Counted from the stretch's first letter, positions 16,269-24,978 are shown. The stretch is DNA of 39,067 bases from Acidiferrobacteraceae bacterium (GCA_002726415.1 PBSU01000069.1:1-39067), one strand, 5' to 3'. The notes: a model not told the origin generated them from the letters alone. Program-made: numbers and translations.

Positions 16269-17576
16269 TTGACCTGCTGTCATCACTACCAGTTAAGCCC
16301 CGGCGGCGACCTGTTATTTGCGGTTGACGTCAGCCGCCTGCGTTACGGCGTCGGCGCCATGAATGAGTTGGGTGAGGAGGCCCGACTGCTGGGCCTGAAA
16401 CGCCTGGCGATTTATACAGACGCCCGCATTGCCCAGTTGCCACTTTTTTCTGAGGCGATGGGGGCTTTGCACAGCGCGGGCCTGCAGGCTGTAATCTATG
16501 ATCGGGTACGGGTAGAACCGACCGATGCGTCATTTCGAGAAGCCATCCAGTTTGCGGTGGATGACGAATTCGATGGTTTTATCTCGGTTGGGGGTGGCTC
16601 GGTGATGGACACCTGTAAGGCCGCCAACCTGTACAGCACTTACCCTGCGGATTTTATGGATTACGTGAATGCACCGATTGGTCAGGGGCGACCGGTGCCG
16701 GGTACATTAAAGCCGCACCTCGCCTGCCCGACAACAGCCGGGACAGGGAGCGAATGCACGGGCATTGCAGTGTTCGATCTGCTCCAGCTTGAATCCAAGA
16801 CTGGGATTATGGCCAGGCCCATGTTGCCGGATCGCGCGATCGTAGATCCCCGATGGACCGATACGTTACCGTCGAGTGTGATGGCGGCAACCGGCTTTGA
16901 TGCAATCAGTCATGCTCTTGAGGCACTAACGGCCAAGCCGTACTGTCAACGTCCGGCACCACAGGACGCCTCAGTTCGGCCAATGACTCAGGGCGCGAAT
17001 CCCTGGAGCGATATGCTCTGCCGGGAGGCCTTGCGTCAATGTGGGCAGTATCTGGTGCGCGCGGTCAATGACGATAACGATAAACAGGCGCGACACGGCA
17101 TGATGTACGCCGCAACAGTTGCTGGCATTGCTTTTGGTAATGCCGGTTGCCATCTGCCTCATGCGATGTCTTATCCCGTATCGGCCCGTGTGCAGGATTT
17201 TTCCCCCGAGGGCTATCCCGGGGATGAGTCAATCTGTCCGCACGGGATGTCGGTGATTGTCAATGCGCCGGCAGCGTATCGCTTTACAGCGAGCGGTTGC
17301 CCTGATCGACATCTGGAAGGTGCCGGTCTGCTGGGTGCCGACACCCGAGAGGTCGTCGCGGCTGACAGCGGAGAAATACTGGCACAACAACTTCAGCAGA
17401 TGATGTGCGCAACCGATATGCCCAACGGTATCGGGGGTGTCGGTTTTACCTCATCCCAGGTCCCTGGCCTGGCGCAGGCTGCTGCACTTCAGCAACGTCT
17501 GCTGTCAGTGGCGCCGCGGCCTGTCAGTGATCAGGATCTGCACGACCTTTATCACGATGCTCTCAGTTACTGGTAG
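16269..17576 (+). CDS. Hydroxyacid-oxoacid transhydrogenase-like iron alcohol dehydrogenase
   Basis: About 435 residues of the group III iron-dependent alcohol dehydrogenase family. Evidence: the CCHHYQLSPGGD N-terminus typical of hydroxyacid-oxoacid transhydrogenase (ADHFE1/HOT), the nucleotide-binding SVGGGSVMDTCKA, PTTAGTGSE, and the metal ligands in GFDAISHALEA and CHLPHAMSYPV. HOT moves hydride from a 2- or 4-hydroxyacid such as 4-hydroxybutyrate to 2-oxoglutarate. The open frame extends back to 16176 inside metY without ATG or GTG near the expected start, so TTG 16269, two residues before the conserved CC, is proposed. It starts 28 bases after metY and may be in the same transcript. Confidence 0.85.
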   Translation: MTCCHHYQLSPGGDLLFAVDVSRLRYGVGAMNELGEEARLLGLKRLAIYTDARIAQLPLFSEAMGALHSAGLQAVIYDRVRVEPTDASFREAIQFAVDDEFDGFISVGGGSVMDTCKAANLYSTYPADFMDYVNAPIGQGRPVPGTLKPHLACPTTAGTGSECTGIAVFDLLQLESKTGIMARPMLPDRAIVDPRWTDTLPSSVMAATGFDAISHALEALTAKPYCQRPAPQDASVRPMTQGANPWSDMLCREALRQCGQYLVRAVNDDNDKQARHGMMYAATVAGIAFGNAGCHLPHAMSYPVSARVQDFSPEGYPGDESICPHGMSVIVNAPAAYRFTASGCPDRHLEGAGLLGADTREVVAADSGEILAQQLQQMMCATDMPNGIGGVGFTSSQVPGLAQAAALQQRLLSVAPRPVSDQDLHDLYHDALSYW

Positions 17577-17662
17577 TCGGCCGTGATCGGGCCGCAGATG
17601 AGTGCAGGGCCGAGCGTCATACCCTAAAGCATCTTGCATCTTCTCAGGTACAGTCGCACTTT

Positions 17663-18145
17663 CTAACGCGATGGTGACGGCAGTGCCTCGTTTAAGGTTC
17701 TTTGCACTGCCTCAGCGTGGCCTTTGGTCTTAACCCGTTTCCAGTGTTTTCGGACTTTTCCTTTTGGATCGATTAACACAGTAGAACGGATCACGCCCTG
17801 TGTAATCTTGCCATACATGTTCTTCTCGCCCCATGCCCCGTACTTGCTCATGACCTTGTGTTCAGGGTCTGAAAGCAGGCTGACTTGCAGTTTGTATTTG
17901 CTGATGAACTTGAGGTGCGATTCGCCCGAATCCGGACTGCACCCGAGCACGGTTGCGCCCAATTTGGAAAACTGGTCCAGATTCCGGGTGAAATCCTGAG
18001 CTTCGATGGTGCAGCCTGGCGTATCATCCTTAGGATAGAAATACAGCACGACCCACTGTCCAGCCAGATCAGCCAGCCGGATTTTGTTCCCATACTGGTC
18101 CGGCAAGGTAAAGGCTGGCGCTTTTTTTCCTTCTTCAACAGGCAT
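17663..18145 (-). CDS. bcp: Bcp/PrxQ-type peroxiredoxin
   Basis: 160-residue thiol peroxidase that reduces hydroperoxides using thioredoxin or another reductant. Peroxidatic cysteine C45 lies in KDDTPGCTIEAQ. The usual resolving cysteine five residues later (CTxEAC) is replaced by Gln (Q50), making this a form without the standard alpha2 resolving cysteine; GCSPDSGE further on supplies a second cysteine near residue 66. It is a minus-strand gene convergent with the transhydrogenase, 66 bases after the DsrE-like gene in the same direction, so the two may be co-transcribed. Confidence 0.92.
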   Translation of the reverse strand: MPVEEGKKAPAFTLPDQYGNKIRLADLAGQWVVLYFYPKDDTPGCTIEAQDFTRNLDQFSKLGATVLGCSPDSGESHLKFISKYKLQVSLLSDPEHKVMSKYGAWGEKNMYGKITQGVIRSTVLIDPKGKVRKHWKRVKTKGHAEAVQRTLNEALPSPSR

Positions 18146-18211
18146 CTTCTAGTGTGCTCCTGGGTAGGCCGCCCGATAAAACCGTGCGGCAGGTAAATCA
18201 GAAATCGCTTG

Positions 18212-18550
18212 TTACAGGGTGATAACCTGGTCGGGCATGTTTGCCGCCAGGCTTTCATAAAGGTTGGGGAAGCAACCTATGACTGCGCCGTCCACCAGTT
18301 TGCCATCGATCTGGCGCTCATAGCAGCATTGATCGCAGCCCATCAGCAGTATCTTCTGCTCTTGCGCTACCGTGGCCAGACGCTCACCCAACGGATCCCC
18401 TTTGACCAGCACGTAGTTGTTGTCCTCAAAGAAGAACATGCCGACGACCTCTGGACCATGTGCGTGTTCCTCAAGTTGTGGCAGGATCATTTTGCCGAGT
18501 TTGTACGACACGGTGTGTCCCTGGCTGGAAAAAATGTAAGCAACTTTCAA
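18212..18550 (-). CDS. DsrE/DsrF-like small protein
   Basis: 112 residues with the DsrE-type fold: MKVAYIFSS opening, VVGMFFFEDNNYVLV, and a cysteine-rich KILLMGCDQCCYER motif near residue 73 where DsrE-family sulfur carriers hold their persulfide cysteine. The motif also recalls SaoD-type proteins of selenium/sulfur loci, but this is recollection without a search. TTG 18550 is the start, with a strong AGGAGG nine bases upstream. Its leader contains an intrinsic terminator (18593-18618). It is divergent from the zinc-uptake operon and precedes bcp. A role in carrying sulfane sulfur is likely from family knowledge, not proven. Confidence 0.78.
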   Translation of the reverse strand: MKVAYIFSSQGHTVSYKLGKMILPQLEEHAHGPEVVGMFFFEDNNYVLVKGDPLGERLATVAQEQKILLMGCDQCCYERQIDGKLVDGAVIGCFPNLYESLAANMPDQVITL

Positions 18551-18592
18551 GAATGGATTCCTCCTGATCGGTGATGGATGGATGTGACCGAA

Positions 18593-18618
18593 TAAAAAAA
18601 CTCTGCCCGCAGGCGGGC
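18593..18618 (-). terminator. Intrinsic terminator in the leader of the DsrE-like gene
   Basis: On the minus strand: GCCCGC-CT-GCGGGC stem, then AGAG and seven Ts. It sits 40-70 bases upstream of the DsrE-like start codon and downstream of the divergent promoter region, so it would stop minus-strand transcripts before the gene. The plus-strand reading has no T-run. It could be an attenuator or the end of a small leader RNA. Confidence 0.7.
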
Positions 18619-18704
18619 TTGTGAGATGGCGATGATGCCAGACAAAGGGCTCCTGTTTAAACCACCAAAATCATAAATTTTTATTTTTCGTTGAAAAAAA
18701 AATA

Positions 18705-18725
18705 ATGAAATGATATAACATAACT
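18705..18725. promoter_or_regulatory. Probable Zur operator upstream of znuA
   Basis: The segment around ATGATATAACAT (18710-18721) is an imperfect palindrome (10 of 12 positions symmetric) and, with the preceding GAAATG, resembles the proteobacterial Zur box with its GAAATGTTATA half. It lies about 45-60 bases before the znuA start and in the same interval as the divergent DsrE-like promoter. A zur gene is encoded in the operon, which supports the assignment. Confidence 0.6.
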
Positions 18726-18765
18726 ACTTTAATCTGGAGCTACCCGCTCCACTGGGGTTGTGCTG

Positions 18766-19815
18766 ATGACGGTCAAACTCTTTGTGCTTGCTATGGCTAT
18801 GCTGTTCAGTATGTGCCCGGGTAGTGCTGCGGCACAGGTTCCCCGTGTGGCCACGGACATAGCCCCGGTACACTCATTGACAGCGCAAGTGATGCAGGGC
18901 CTTGGGGTGCCGGAATTGATTGTTCAACGCGGTGCCTCGCCTCATCATTACGCCATGCGTCCGTCGGAAGCCAGGATGGTACAGGCTGCTGATCTGGTGA
19001 TCTCAATCGGTGCGGGTCTGACACCCTGGCTGAACCGTCGCCTGGAAGTTTTGGCGGGCAAGGCACAACATCTGGAACTGATGGCGGTATCAGGAACTGT
19101 GTCTTTGGCATTCCGGGAGGAGGCCCTTTTTACTACCGACAGCGCGGAAACCATTAACGAAGCGCACCAAGAGCACCAAGAGCACGAAGCGCACGAAGAG
19201 CACCAAGAGCACGAAGAGCACCAAGAGCACGAAGAGCACGAAGCGCACGACGGGCACGAAGCGCACCAAGAGCACCAAGAGCACGTGCACGAGGGGATCG
19301 ACCCGCACGGCTGGCTAGATCCAGTCAATGGCCAGATCTGGCTCGACGCGATTGCCTCAGCCCTGTCGCAGTTAGATCCGGCTAACGCTGCTCGCTACAG
19401 CGCCAATGCACTGGCTGGAAAGGAACAGATTTCTCAGGCTAGAACCCGGATTGAACAACATCTCAAGTCGCTACAGGGCCAGGATTTCATCGTTTTTCAC
19501 GATGCCTACCAGTATTTTGAGGCGCGTTTTGAAATCCGATCAATAGGGGCTATCTCTGCAAGCGATGCATTAAAGCCGAGTGCGGCACGGCTAGCACAAA
19601 TCCGCGCGATGGTGCTGGAACACGGAATTGACTGCGTCTTGACAGAGCCCCAGTTCAATTCCGATCTGCTGGGCAGCATTTTTGAAAACACGCCCATCCA
19701 GCAGGGAGTAATAGATTCCCAGGGCCTTAAGTTGGATGCGGGGCCGGCCCTGTATGTGAGCCTGCTCGAAAATATCGCCCGGCAAATTGCCGGCTGTGTC
19801 GGCGCTGGAGCATGA
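18766..19815 (+). CDS. znuA: Zinc ABC transporter substrate-binding protein with long His-rich loop
   Basis: About 349 residues with a Sec signal peptide (hydrophobic LFVLAMAMLF, cleavage after GSAAA). Cluster A-I landmarks: APVHSLTAQV, the first metal histidine in SPHHYAMRPS, HGWLDPVNG, FHDAYQYFE, and TEPQFNS. Between the first two lobes a tract of fourteen 3-residue units each ending in His (about residues 132-173) forms the metal-sensing loop typical of ZnuA, here unusually regular. ATG 18766 is preferred over GTG 18760 because a GGGG element lies eight bases upstream. It captures periplasmic Zn(II) for ZnuB/ZnuC and is likely repressed by Zur through the box at 18705. Confidence 0.92.
   Translation: MTVKLFVLAMAMLFSMCPGSAAAQVPRVATDIAPVHSLTAQVMQGLGVPELIVQRGASPHHYAMRPSEARMVQAADLVISIGAGLTPWLNRRLEVLAGKAQHLELMAVSGTVSLAFREEALFTTDSAETINEAHQEHQEHEAHEEHQEHEEHQEHEEHEAHDGHEAHQEHQEHVHEGIDPHGWLDPVNGQIWLDAIASALSQLDPANAARYSANALAGKEQISQARTRIEQHLKSLQGQDFIVFHDAYQYFEARFEIRSIGAISASDALKPSAARLAQIRAMVLEHGIDCVLTEPQFNSDLLGSIFENTPIQQGVIDSQGLKLDAGPALYVSLLENIARQIAGCVGAGA
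19159..19284 (+). repeat. 9-bp tandem repeat (14 units) encoding x-(E/A/G)-H in znuA
   Basis: Fourteen consecutive 9-base units, variants of GAGCACCAA/GAAGCGCAC, encode tripeptides EAH, QEH, EEH and DGH in an unbroken row, followed by VHE. High nucleotide identity between units indicates recent expansion by slippage or unequal crossing-over, not just amino-acid selection. The reverse strand of the same tract yields artefactual Cys/Ser-rich open frames. Confidence 0.95.
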
Positions 19816-19964
19816 TCAGCAGCAACACTTTTCCGGCGCCGGATCAATTGGATAACAATCAGATCAATATTAAGAAGTTTATGAGCATCAGGTTGTTTGG
19901 GACATCAGGATCACAGGAGAGCCTTGCAGTAAAATAAATCTGTTTTGATAAGGGATAAAACGTT

Positions 19965-20474
19965 ATGAGGGTGAAAGCGCCAATGACGGGTGTGCCGGCT
20001 CAGGCCTTCAGTAAGCACGATCACGGGGCGTGTTGCCGATCAGTGATGAATACCGCCCGCCGACTTTGTGTTGCCCGCGGAGTGCGTTTGACCCCGGTTC
20101 GCGAGAAAGTCCTGGAATTGCTCCTGGAATCCCACGTGGCGCTGGGAGCTTATACCATCCTGGCCCGCCTGGCGGATGCAGGCTTTCGATCTCAGCCCCC
20201 AGTGGCGTACCGGGCGCTGGATTTTCTGGTAGCGCACGGCCTGGTCCACCGGGTTGAAAAATTGAACGCCTATGTGGCCTGCAACCAGCCTCAGGCAGGG
20301 CATTCACCTGCATTCATGATCTGCAGCCACTGCCATCAGGTTGCTGAGACTGTTGGCAAGACCCGTAGTGGAGTACTGGGCAAGACGGCACAGGCCATCG
20401 GATTTGATATCCAGCATACCGTGATCGAGGCCGAAGGGGTATGTGCGACCTGTCAGAAGCGAGCGGTCTCGTGA
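19965..20474 (+). CDS. zur: Fur-family zinc uptake regulator
   Basis: 169 residues. Winged-helix domain with RGVRLTPVREKVLELLLE and the YRALDFLVAHGLVHRVE recognition region, then two CxxC pairs, ICSHCHQ and VCATCQK, for structural zinc, and an N-terminal H/C-rich KHDHGACC. It represses zinc uptake genes when Zn is bound. The location between znuA and znuC identifies it as Zur rather than Fur. A possible own promoter lies upstream (TTGCAG at about 19925, 17 bases, GATAAG), with 149 bases between znuA and zur. It overlaps znuC. Confidence 0.92.
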   Translation: MRVKAPMTGVPAQAFSKHDHGACCRSVMNTARRLCVARGVRLTPVREKVLELLLESHVALGAYTILARLADAGFRSQPPVAYRALDFLVAHGLVHRVEKLNAYVACNQPQAGHSPAFMICSHCHQVAETVGKTRSGVLGKTAQAIGFDIQHTVIEAEGVCATCQKRAVS

Positions 20475-21211
20475 GTCTTGTCCATACCCAGGGTGTCGGT
20501 GTGTGTTTTGGTACACGCCGTATTCTGCGCGACGTGGGGATTTCGATTCGCGAAAAAGAGATCGTCACGATTGTAGGTCCTAATGGATCAGGCAAAACCA
20601 CCTTGCTCAGAGTGCTGATTGGAGCCCAGGCACCGACTGAGGGCGTGGTGGTGCGAACACCCGGGGTTCATATTGGCTATGTACCTCAACGACTCTCGAT
20701 TGATCGTGCCATGCCATTGACGGTATCACGCTGGTTGCGTCTTTGTGGTGCTGCGCCGGCTGCTGAACAGGAACACATGGCCGAGCGTGTCGGGATCAGC
20801 GGTCTGCTGGGAGAGCAAATGGCTGCGCTTTCTGGAGGCGAATTTCAACGCGCACTGTTAGCACAGGCACTGTTGGCCCGTCCGGCTTTACTGGTATTGG
20901 ATGAGCCGACTCAGGGCCTGGACCAGCCAGCTGTTGCCTCGTTTTACCGTCTGATCGAAACAGTACGCGAGGAGATGGGTTGCGCAGTGCTGATGGTCAG
21001 TCATGATCTGCATGTGGTGATGCGTTCGTCCAATCACGTGATCTGCCTTAATGGCCATGTCTGTTGCGAAGGGACGCCCACGGTCGTGTCTGCCGCCCCT
21101 GAGTACCAGGCCCTGTTTGGGTTTGGCACGGAAGGGGCATTAGCCCTGTATCGGCACGAGCACGATCATCGTCACGACCACGCCGACAAGCGGGATACGC
21201 ATGCTGGATGA
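20471..21211 (+). CDS. znuC: Zinc ABC transporter ATPase with His-rich tail
   Basis: About 246 residues. Walker A GPNGSGKTT, Q-loop YVPQRLS, signature LSGGEFQR, Walker B LLVLDEPTQGLDQP, switch VSHDLH. The C-terminus ends in a histidine/aspartate-rich tail (HEHDHRHDH) that may bind metal. GTG 20471 overlapping the zur stop (GTGA) gives the family-typical MSLVH-like start; the open frame runs back to ATG 20441. It energises ZnuB. Confidence 0.92.
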   Translation: MSLVHTQGVGVCFGTRRILRDVGISIREKEIVTIVGPNGSGKTTLLRVLIGAQAPTEGVVVRTPGVHIGYVPQRLSIDRAMPLTVSRWLRLCGAAPAAEQEHMAERVGISGLLGEQMAALSGGEFQRALLAQALLARPALLVLDEPTQGLDQPAVASFYRLIETVREEMGCAVLMVSHDLHVVMRSSNHVICLNGHVCCEGTPTVVSAAPEYQALFGFGTEGALALYRHEHDHRHDHADKRDTHAG

Positions 21212-21995
21212 TTTTCTAGTGCGGGCCGGGCTTGCCGGTATTGGGCTTGCGCTTGCGGCCGGGCCTCTGGGCTGTTTTGTGATCTGGCGGCGGATGGCTT
21301 ATTTCGGGGACGCCACGGCGCATGCTGCTATTCTGGGTGTTGCGCTATCCCTGACTTTCTCGTTGTCGATTTATGTTGGGGTATTGGCCACAGCCTTGCT
21401 TGCGGCATTTGCAGTGCTGGCGTTGTCCGGGCGAATCTACGCCATGGATACTTTGCTGGGCGTTGCGGCCCACGGCGCGTTGGCACTGGGGCTGGTCGCT
21501 GTTTCATTGCTGTCCGGAGTCCGGGTTGATCTGATGGCTTACCTGTTTGGCGATATTCTTGCGGTCAGTCGTATTGATCTTGCGCTGGTGTGGACTGGAT
21601 CATTGGCCGTGCTGCTGTTGCTGCGGCTTCGCTGGCGGGCACTTTTGCTGGTGACATTGAATACTGATCTTGCTGCCGCTCGAGGTTACGACGCCAGGCG
21701 TGAGCAAATGATTCTGACAGCAGCGATGGCAGTGCTGGTGGCTGTGGCGATCAAGATCGTGGGAGCCTTGCTGATTACGGCGATACTGATCATCCCGGCG
21801 GCAGCGGCGCGCGCGTTATCGCGCACACCCGAATCCATGGCAGTAACCGCTGCCCTCACCGGTATTTGTGCTGTTATCGGTGGTCTTGCGGTCTCTTTCC
21901 AGTGGGATACGCCGACCGGTCCCACTATGGTTGTGGTGGCAGTGGCGCTGTTTGCTCTGTCCAGCCTTGTTCCCGCGGTAAGTCGGGGCCGATAG
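21201..21995 (+). CDS. znuB: Zinc ABC transporter permease
   Basis: 264 residues with about seven to eight hydrophobic segments. The GCFVIWRRMAYFGDATAHAAILGVAL segment is the hallmark of ABC-3 family metal permeases, and KIVGALLITAILIIPAA is the second conserved block. It overlaps the znuC 3' end by 11 bases. It forms the inner-membrane channel for Zn(II). Confidence 0.94.
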   Translation: MLDDFLVRAGLAGIGLALAAGPLGCFVIWRRMAYFGDATAHAAILGVALSLTFSLSIYVGVLATALLAAFAVLALSGRIYAMDTLLGVAAHGALALGLVAVSLLSGVRVDLMAYLFGDILAVSRIDLALVWTGSLAVLLLLRLRWRALLLVTLNTDLAAARGYDARREQMILTAAMAVLVAVAIKIVGALLITAILIIPAAAARALSRTPESMAVTAALTGICAVIGGLAVSFQWDTPTGPTMVVVAVALFALSSLVPAVSRGR

Positions 21996-22005
21996 CCGCT
22001 CACTT

Positions 22006-22695
22006 ATGGCTGCGCACCGCTCAATTAGTGCGTATGGCTCGCGCACGCAGGCGATCGATGCAGCGGTCACCCGGCTTGAGGCTGTATTGGAAGCCGCTGT
22101 TGCCTCGCACCGACGCGCGTCTTTGGGTGTCTGCGGCGGCAGGACAGCGGCAGCATTATTGCCGGTACTGGCACAGCGTGCACTGGACTGGAGCCTGATT
22201 GATGTTTTTCTGGTGGACGAGCGCTGGGTTCCCGTCGACAGTGACGATAGCAACGAGAAGTTAGTCCGGAACTCACTGTTACACGGTTCTGCTGCAGCAG
22301 CTCGTTTCTTCGGATTAAAGTCTGCTCATGCTCAGGCTATAACAGCACTGGACGAGGTCGAGCAGAGGCTCGGTCAGATTGCGACCCCTTTTGATGCGGT
22401 CTTTCTGGGAATGGGAGACGACGGTCATGTCGCATCGCTGTTCCCCGCTGGCGCTGAGAATCAGGAGTGCAACCGGCTTGTCGTTGCGTCCACGGCTCCC
22501 GTGCCGCCGTATGAGCGTATCAGTCTGAGCCCCGGTGCATTAGGACAGGCAAGGCATGTTGTTATTCCGGTCATGGGTGCAGCCAAGCGGACGGTACTGG
22601 ACCGGGCTTTACGGGCAGGCCCAGTCGATGAGTTTCCGGTGCGCCATGTACTGGCGTCCGATACCCTCTGCTGTGAGATTTTTGCTGCACCCTGA
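22006..22695 (+). CDS. pgl: 6-phosphogluconolactonase
   Basis: 229 residues, the normal length for Pgl/SOL (DevB-type) lactonase of the pentose-phosphate and Entner-Doudoroff pathways. Seen: GVCGGRTAAALLP (phosphate loop), FLVDERWVPVDSDDSNE, and the catalytic LGMGDDGHVASLFP. It hydrolyses 6-phosphogluconolactone to 6-phosphogluconate. It starts 10 bases after znuB without zwf or edd nearby, so its presence at the end of the zinc operon is atypical; read-through from znuB is possible. Confidence 0.92.
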   Translation: MAAHRSISAYGSRTQAIDAAVTRLEAVLEAAVASHRRASLGVCGGRTAAALLPVLAQRALDWSLIDVFLVDERWVPVDSDDSNEKLVRNSLLHGSAAAARFFGLKSAHAQAITALDEVEQRLGQIATPFDAVFLGMGDDGHVASLFPAGAENQECNRLVVASTAPVPPYERISLSPGALGQARHVVIPVMGAAKRTVLDRALRAGPVDEFPVRHVLASDTLCCEIFAAP

Positions 22696-22755
22696 TTGCG
22701 CCCGTGGGCCGTGTTCGGGGGCCGGTTAGAATGAGGCTGGGATCACCTTCAACGT

Positions 22756-24432
22756 ATGCTTGAATATCAGGCGTGCCAGCGCCTGGGAGGCGCCGTGCTG
22801 AAACCGCTGGTCAATCCAGACGCGCAGTGTTTTGATGATGCATGCCGGGCGTTTAACTGGCAGGTGCCCCCGTATTTCAATATGGCGACGGCGGTATGTG
22901 ACCGACACAGCACCATGCCAAACAGAACGGCGCTTTATTGCGAGAATGATACTGGTGAGACGGCGCAATACACATTCGGGGATCTTCGGTTACTTTCCAA
23001 CCAGTTGGCAAACGCATTCCAGGAGTGGGGAATCCAGCGTGGAGACCGGGTTGCCATTGTTCTACCACAGCGGGTAGAAACAGGCCTTTGTCACCTCGCC
23101 GCGTGGAAAATCGGCGCCATCTCGCTGCCGCTGTCTGTGCTGTTCGGGGCCGACGCGCTACGGTATCGATTGCGCGACAGCGGAGCCCGTGTGGCACTGT
23201 GTGCCGGGGCGGATTTCGATCGGATTCAGGCGCTACGTGCGGAATTGCCCGATCTACAGACCCTAATTAATTGTGATGATCCCGTGGGGGGTTTCTGGCC
23301 AGCACTGGAAAGAGGGGCGGCGTCTTTCAAGGTGATGAATACGCGGGCTGATGACCCGGCCTTGATTATCTACACCTCCGGAACAACGGGCCCGCCCAAG
23401 GGTGCTGTTGTAGCGCACCGCTGCCTTCTGGGCAATCTGCCGGGTTTTGAGATGTCCCAGAACTTTTTCCCCCAGCCTGATGATCTGATGTGGACCCCAG
23501 CTGACTGGGCCTGGACTGGCGGCCTGCTCGATGGACTGATTCCGGCGTGGTTCTACGCTCAGCCGGTACTGGGCTATGACGGGGGACGTTTTGATGTTGA
23601 AAGAGCCTGTGATCTGATGAGTCGCTATCGTGTCCGCAATGCATTTATCCCGCCTACGGCATTGAAGATGTTGCGACAGGTAGATCATCTTGCCGAACGC
23701 GGGGTGCAGTTGCGCAGCGTGATGTCAGCTGGGGAATCCCTTGGGGCGCAACTCTACGAATGGGCTGACCAGATGCTTGGCGTCAAGGTTAATGAAATGT
23801 GGGGCCAGACCGAGTTCAACTATATCGTGGGGAATTGTTCAGCGATTATGCCGGTCAGACCTGGGTCTATGGGTAAATCCTATCCTGGACATCGAGTGGA
23901 GCCAGTGGATAAAGACGGCAACGTGCTTGCGGATGGAGAAACGGGAGAGTTATGCGCCTACCGCGATGACCCGGTCATGTTTCTGGGCTATTGGCAGCGT
24001 GAACAGGCAACCCACGATAAGTTTATTGGCCCTTGGTGGTCAACGGGAGATATGGGTTACCGCGATGCCCAGGGTTACCTGTGGTTCGTCGGTCGCAAGG
24101 ATGATGTAATCTCCAGTGCGGGTCATCGCATCGGGCCCGGTGAGATCGAGGACTGTATACTCAAGCACGCCGCTGTACTTCAGGCTGCTGCCGTTGGCAG
24201 CCCGGACGAATTGCGCGGTGAAATCGTCAAGGCATTTATCGTACTGGCCAAGGGCCATACGCCATCTGAAGCCTTAGCCCAGGGAATTCAAGATGCCGTT
24301 CGTCGAGATCTGGCAGCTCACGAATACCCTCGCGAAATTGAATTTGTCGATGAACTGCCGATGACTACCACTGGCAAGGTGCGCCGGGGGGAATTGCGCA
24401 ATCGTGAGCGTGAGCGCAAGGGGCTTTCCTGA
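22756..24432 (+). CDS. AMP-forming acyl-CoA synthetase (AcsA / medium-chain ACS-like)
   Basis: 558 residues. N-terminal PPYFNMATAVCDRH is typical of the acetyl-CoA/medium-chain acyl-CoA synthetase branch; adenylation motif IIYTSGTTGPPKGAV, EMWGQTEFN, WWSTGDMGYRD and VGRKDDVISSAGHRIGPGEIE, with the catalytic lysine in TTTGKVRR near the C-terminus. It activates a short or medium carboxylic acid (acetate, propionate, acrylate or similar). ATG 22756 has no strong Shine-Dalgarno, but the conserved N-terminal motif requires a start in this area. Convergent with the HIT gene, and followed by an AcuI-type reductase. Confidence 0.88.
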   Translation: MLEYQACQRLGGAVLKPLVNPDAQCFDDACRAFNWQVPPYFNMATAVCDRHSTMPNRTALYCENDTGETAQYTFGDLRLLSNQLANAFQEWGIQRGDRVAIVLPQRVETGLCHLAAWKIGAISLPLSVLFGADALRYRLRDSGARVALCAGADFDRIQALRAELPDLQTLINCDDPVGGFWPALERGAASFKVMNTRADDPALIIYTSGTTGPPKGAVVAHRCLLGNLPGFEMSQNFFPQPDDLMWTPADWAWTGGLLDGLIPAWFYAQPVLGYDGGRFDVERACDLMSRYRVRNAFIPPTALKMLRQVDHLAERGVQLRSVMSAGESLGAQLYEWADQMLGVKVNEMWGQTEFNYIVGNCSAIMPVRPGSMGKSYPGHRVEPVDKDGNVLADGETGELCAYRDDPVMFLGYWQREQATHDKFIGPWWSTGDMGYRDAQGYLWFVGRKDDVISSAGHRIGPGEIEDCILKHAAVLQAAAVGSPDELRGEIVKAFIVLAKGHTPSEALAQGIQDAVRRDLAAHEYPREIEFVDELPMTTTGKVRRGELRNRERERKGLS

Positions 24433-24441
24433 CAGGCACAG

Positions 24442-24798
24442 TTACGCACTGGCAGGCAGCATTCGCCCCAGTGGTCTCCCACCCAGCAGGTGCATATGCA
24501 GGTGGAGTACCTCTTGATTAGCGTGTTGGCCACAGTTCACCAGCAGGCGGTACCCATCTTGATCAACTCCCTCGGCTTGGGCGAGGTCCCGGGCGACGAT
24601 AAACATATGCCCCAGAGTTGCTTCATCCTCGGTGGTCACATCATTCACGGTGGCAATGATGTGGTTGGGCACAATCAGAATATGAGTAGGTGCTTGCGGG
24701 TGAATGTCCCGAAAGGCGGTTACCCGGTCGTCCTGGAAAACAATATCTGCCGGTAGTTCTCCTTTGACGATCTTGCTGAACAGGGTTTCTTCTTCCAT
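24442..24798 (-). CDS. HIT-family (HinT-like) purine nucleoside phosphoramidase
   Basis: 118 residues. Opens [15 protein letters not shown] and has [15 protein letters not shown] and the histidine triad [11 protein letters not shown] with H99, H101 and H103. HinT proteins hydrolyse aminoacyl-adenylates and nucleoside phosphoramidates. ATG 24798 follows CTCCTG on the plus strand, i.e. CAGGAG on the coding strand. It is convergent with the acyl-CoA synthetase, ten bases away. Confidence 0.94.
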   Translation of the reverse strand: MEEETLFSKIVKGELPADIVFQDDRVTAFRDIHPQAPTHILIVPNHIIATVNDVTTEDEATLGHMFIVARDLAQAEGVDQDGYRLLVNCGQHANQEVLHLHMHLLGGRPLGRMLPASA

Positions 24799-24978
24799 CA
24801 GTCTTATGCTCCTGGGTGGTCTGTGCGCCCAACTCTTTTAGTGATCCCGGGTTAAATTCGCAGGCCGGATCACCGGATAGTGCTCTGCTGGGATCGCGGC
24901 GTTAGAATTCAGCCCTTCGTTATCGCCGGTATAGAGCCAGATCTTTCCGGCAGCCAGTTAAAAGGAGAATCAGAAAAA

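Noticed and set aside
19159-19284. Regular repeats that might suggest a CRISPR array
   Set aside because: The units are 9 bases without spacers and lie in frame within znuA.
18948-19328. Minus-strand open frame rich in Cys-Ser-Trp, looking like a metallothionein
   Set aside because: It is the reverse complement of the 9-bp His repeat of znuA. The Cys pattern is a by-product of the repeat and there is no ribosome-binding site or family match.
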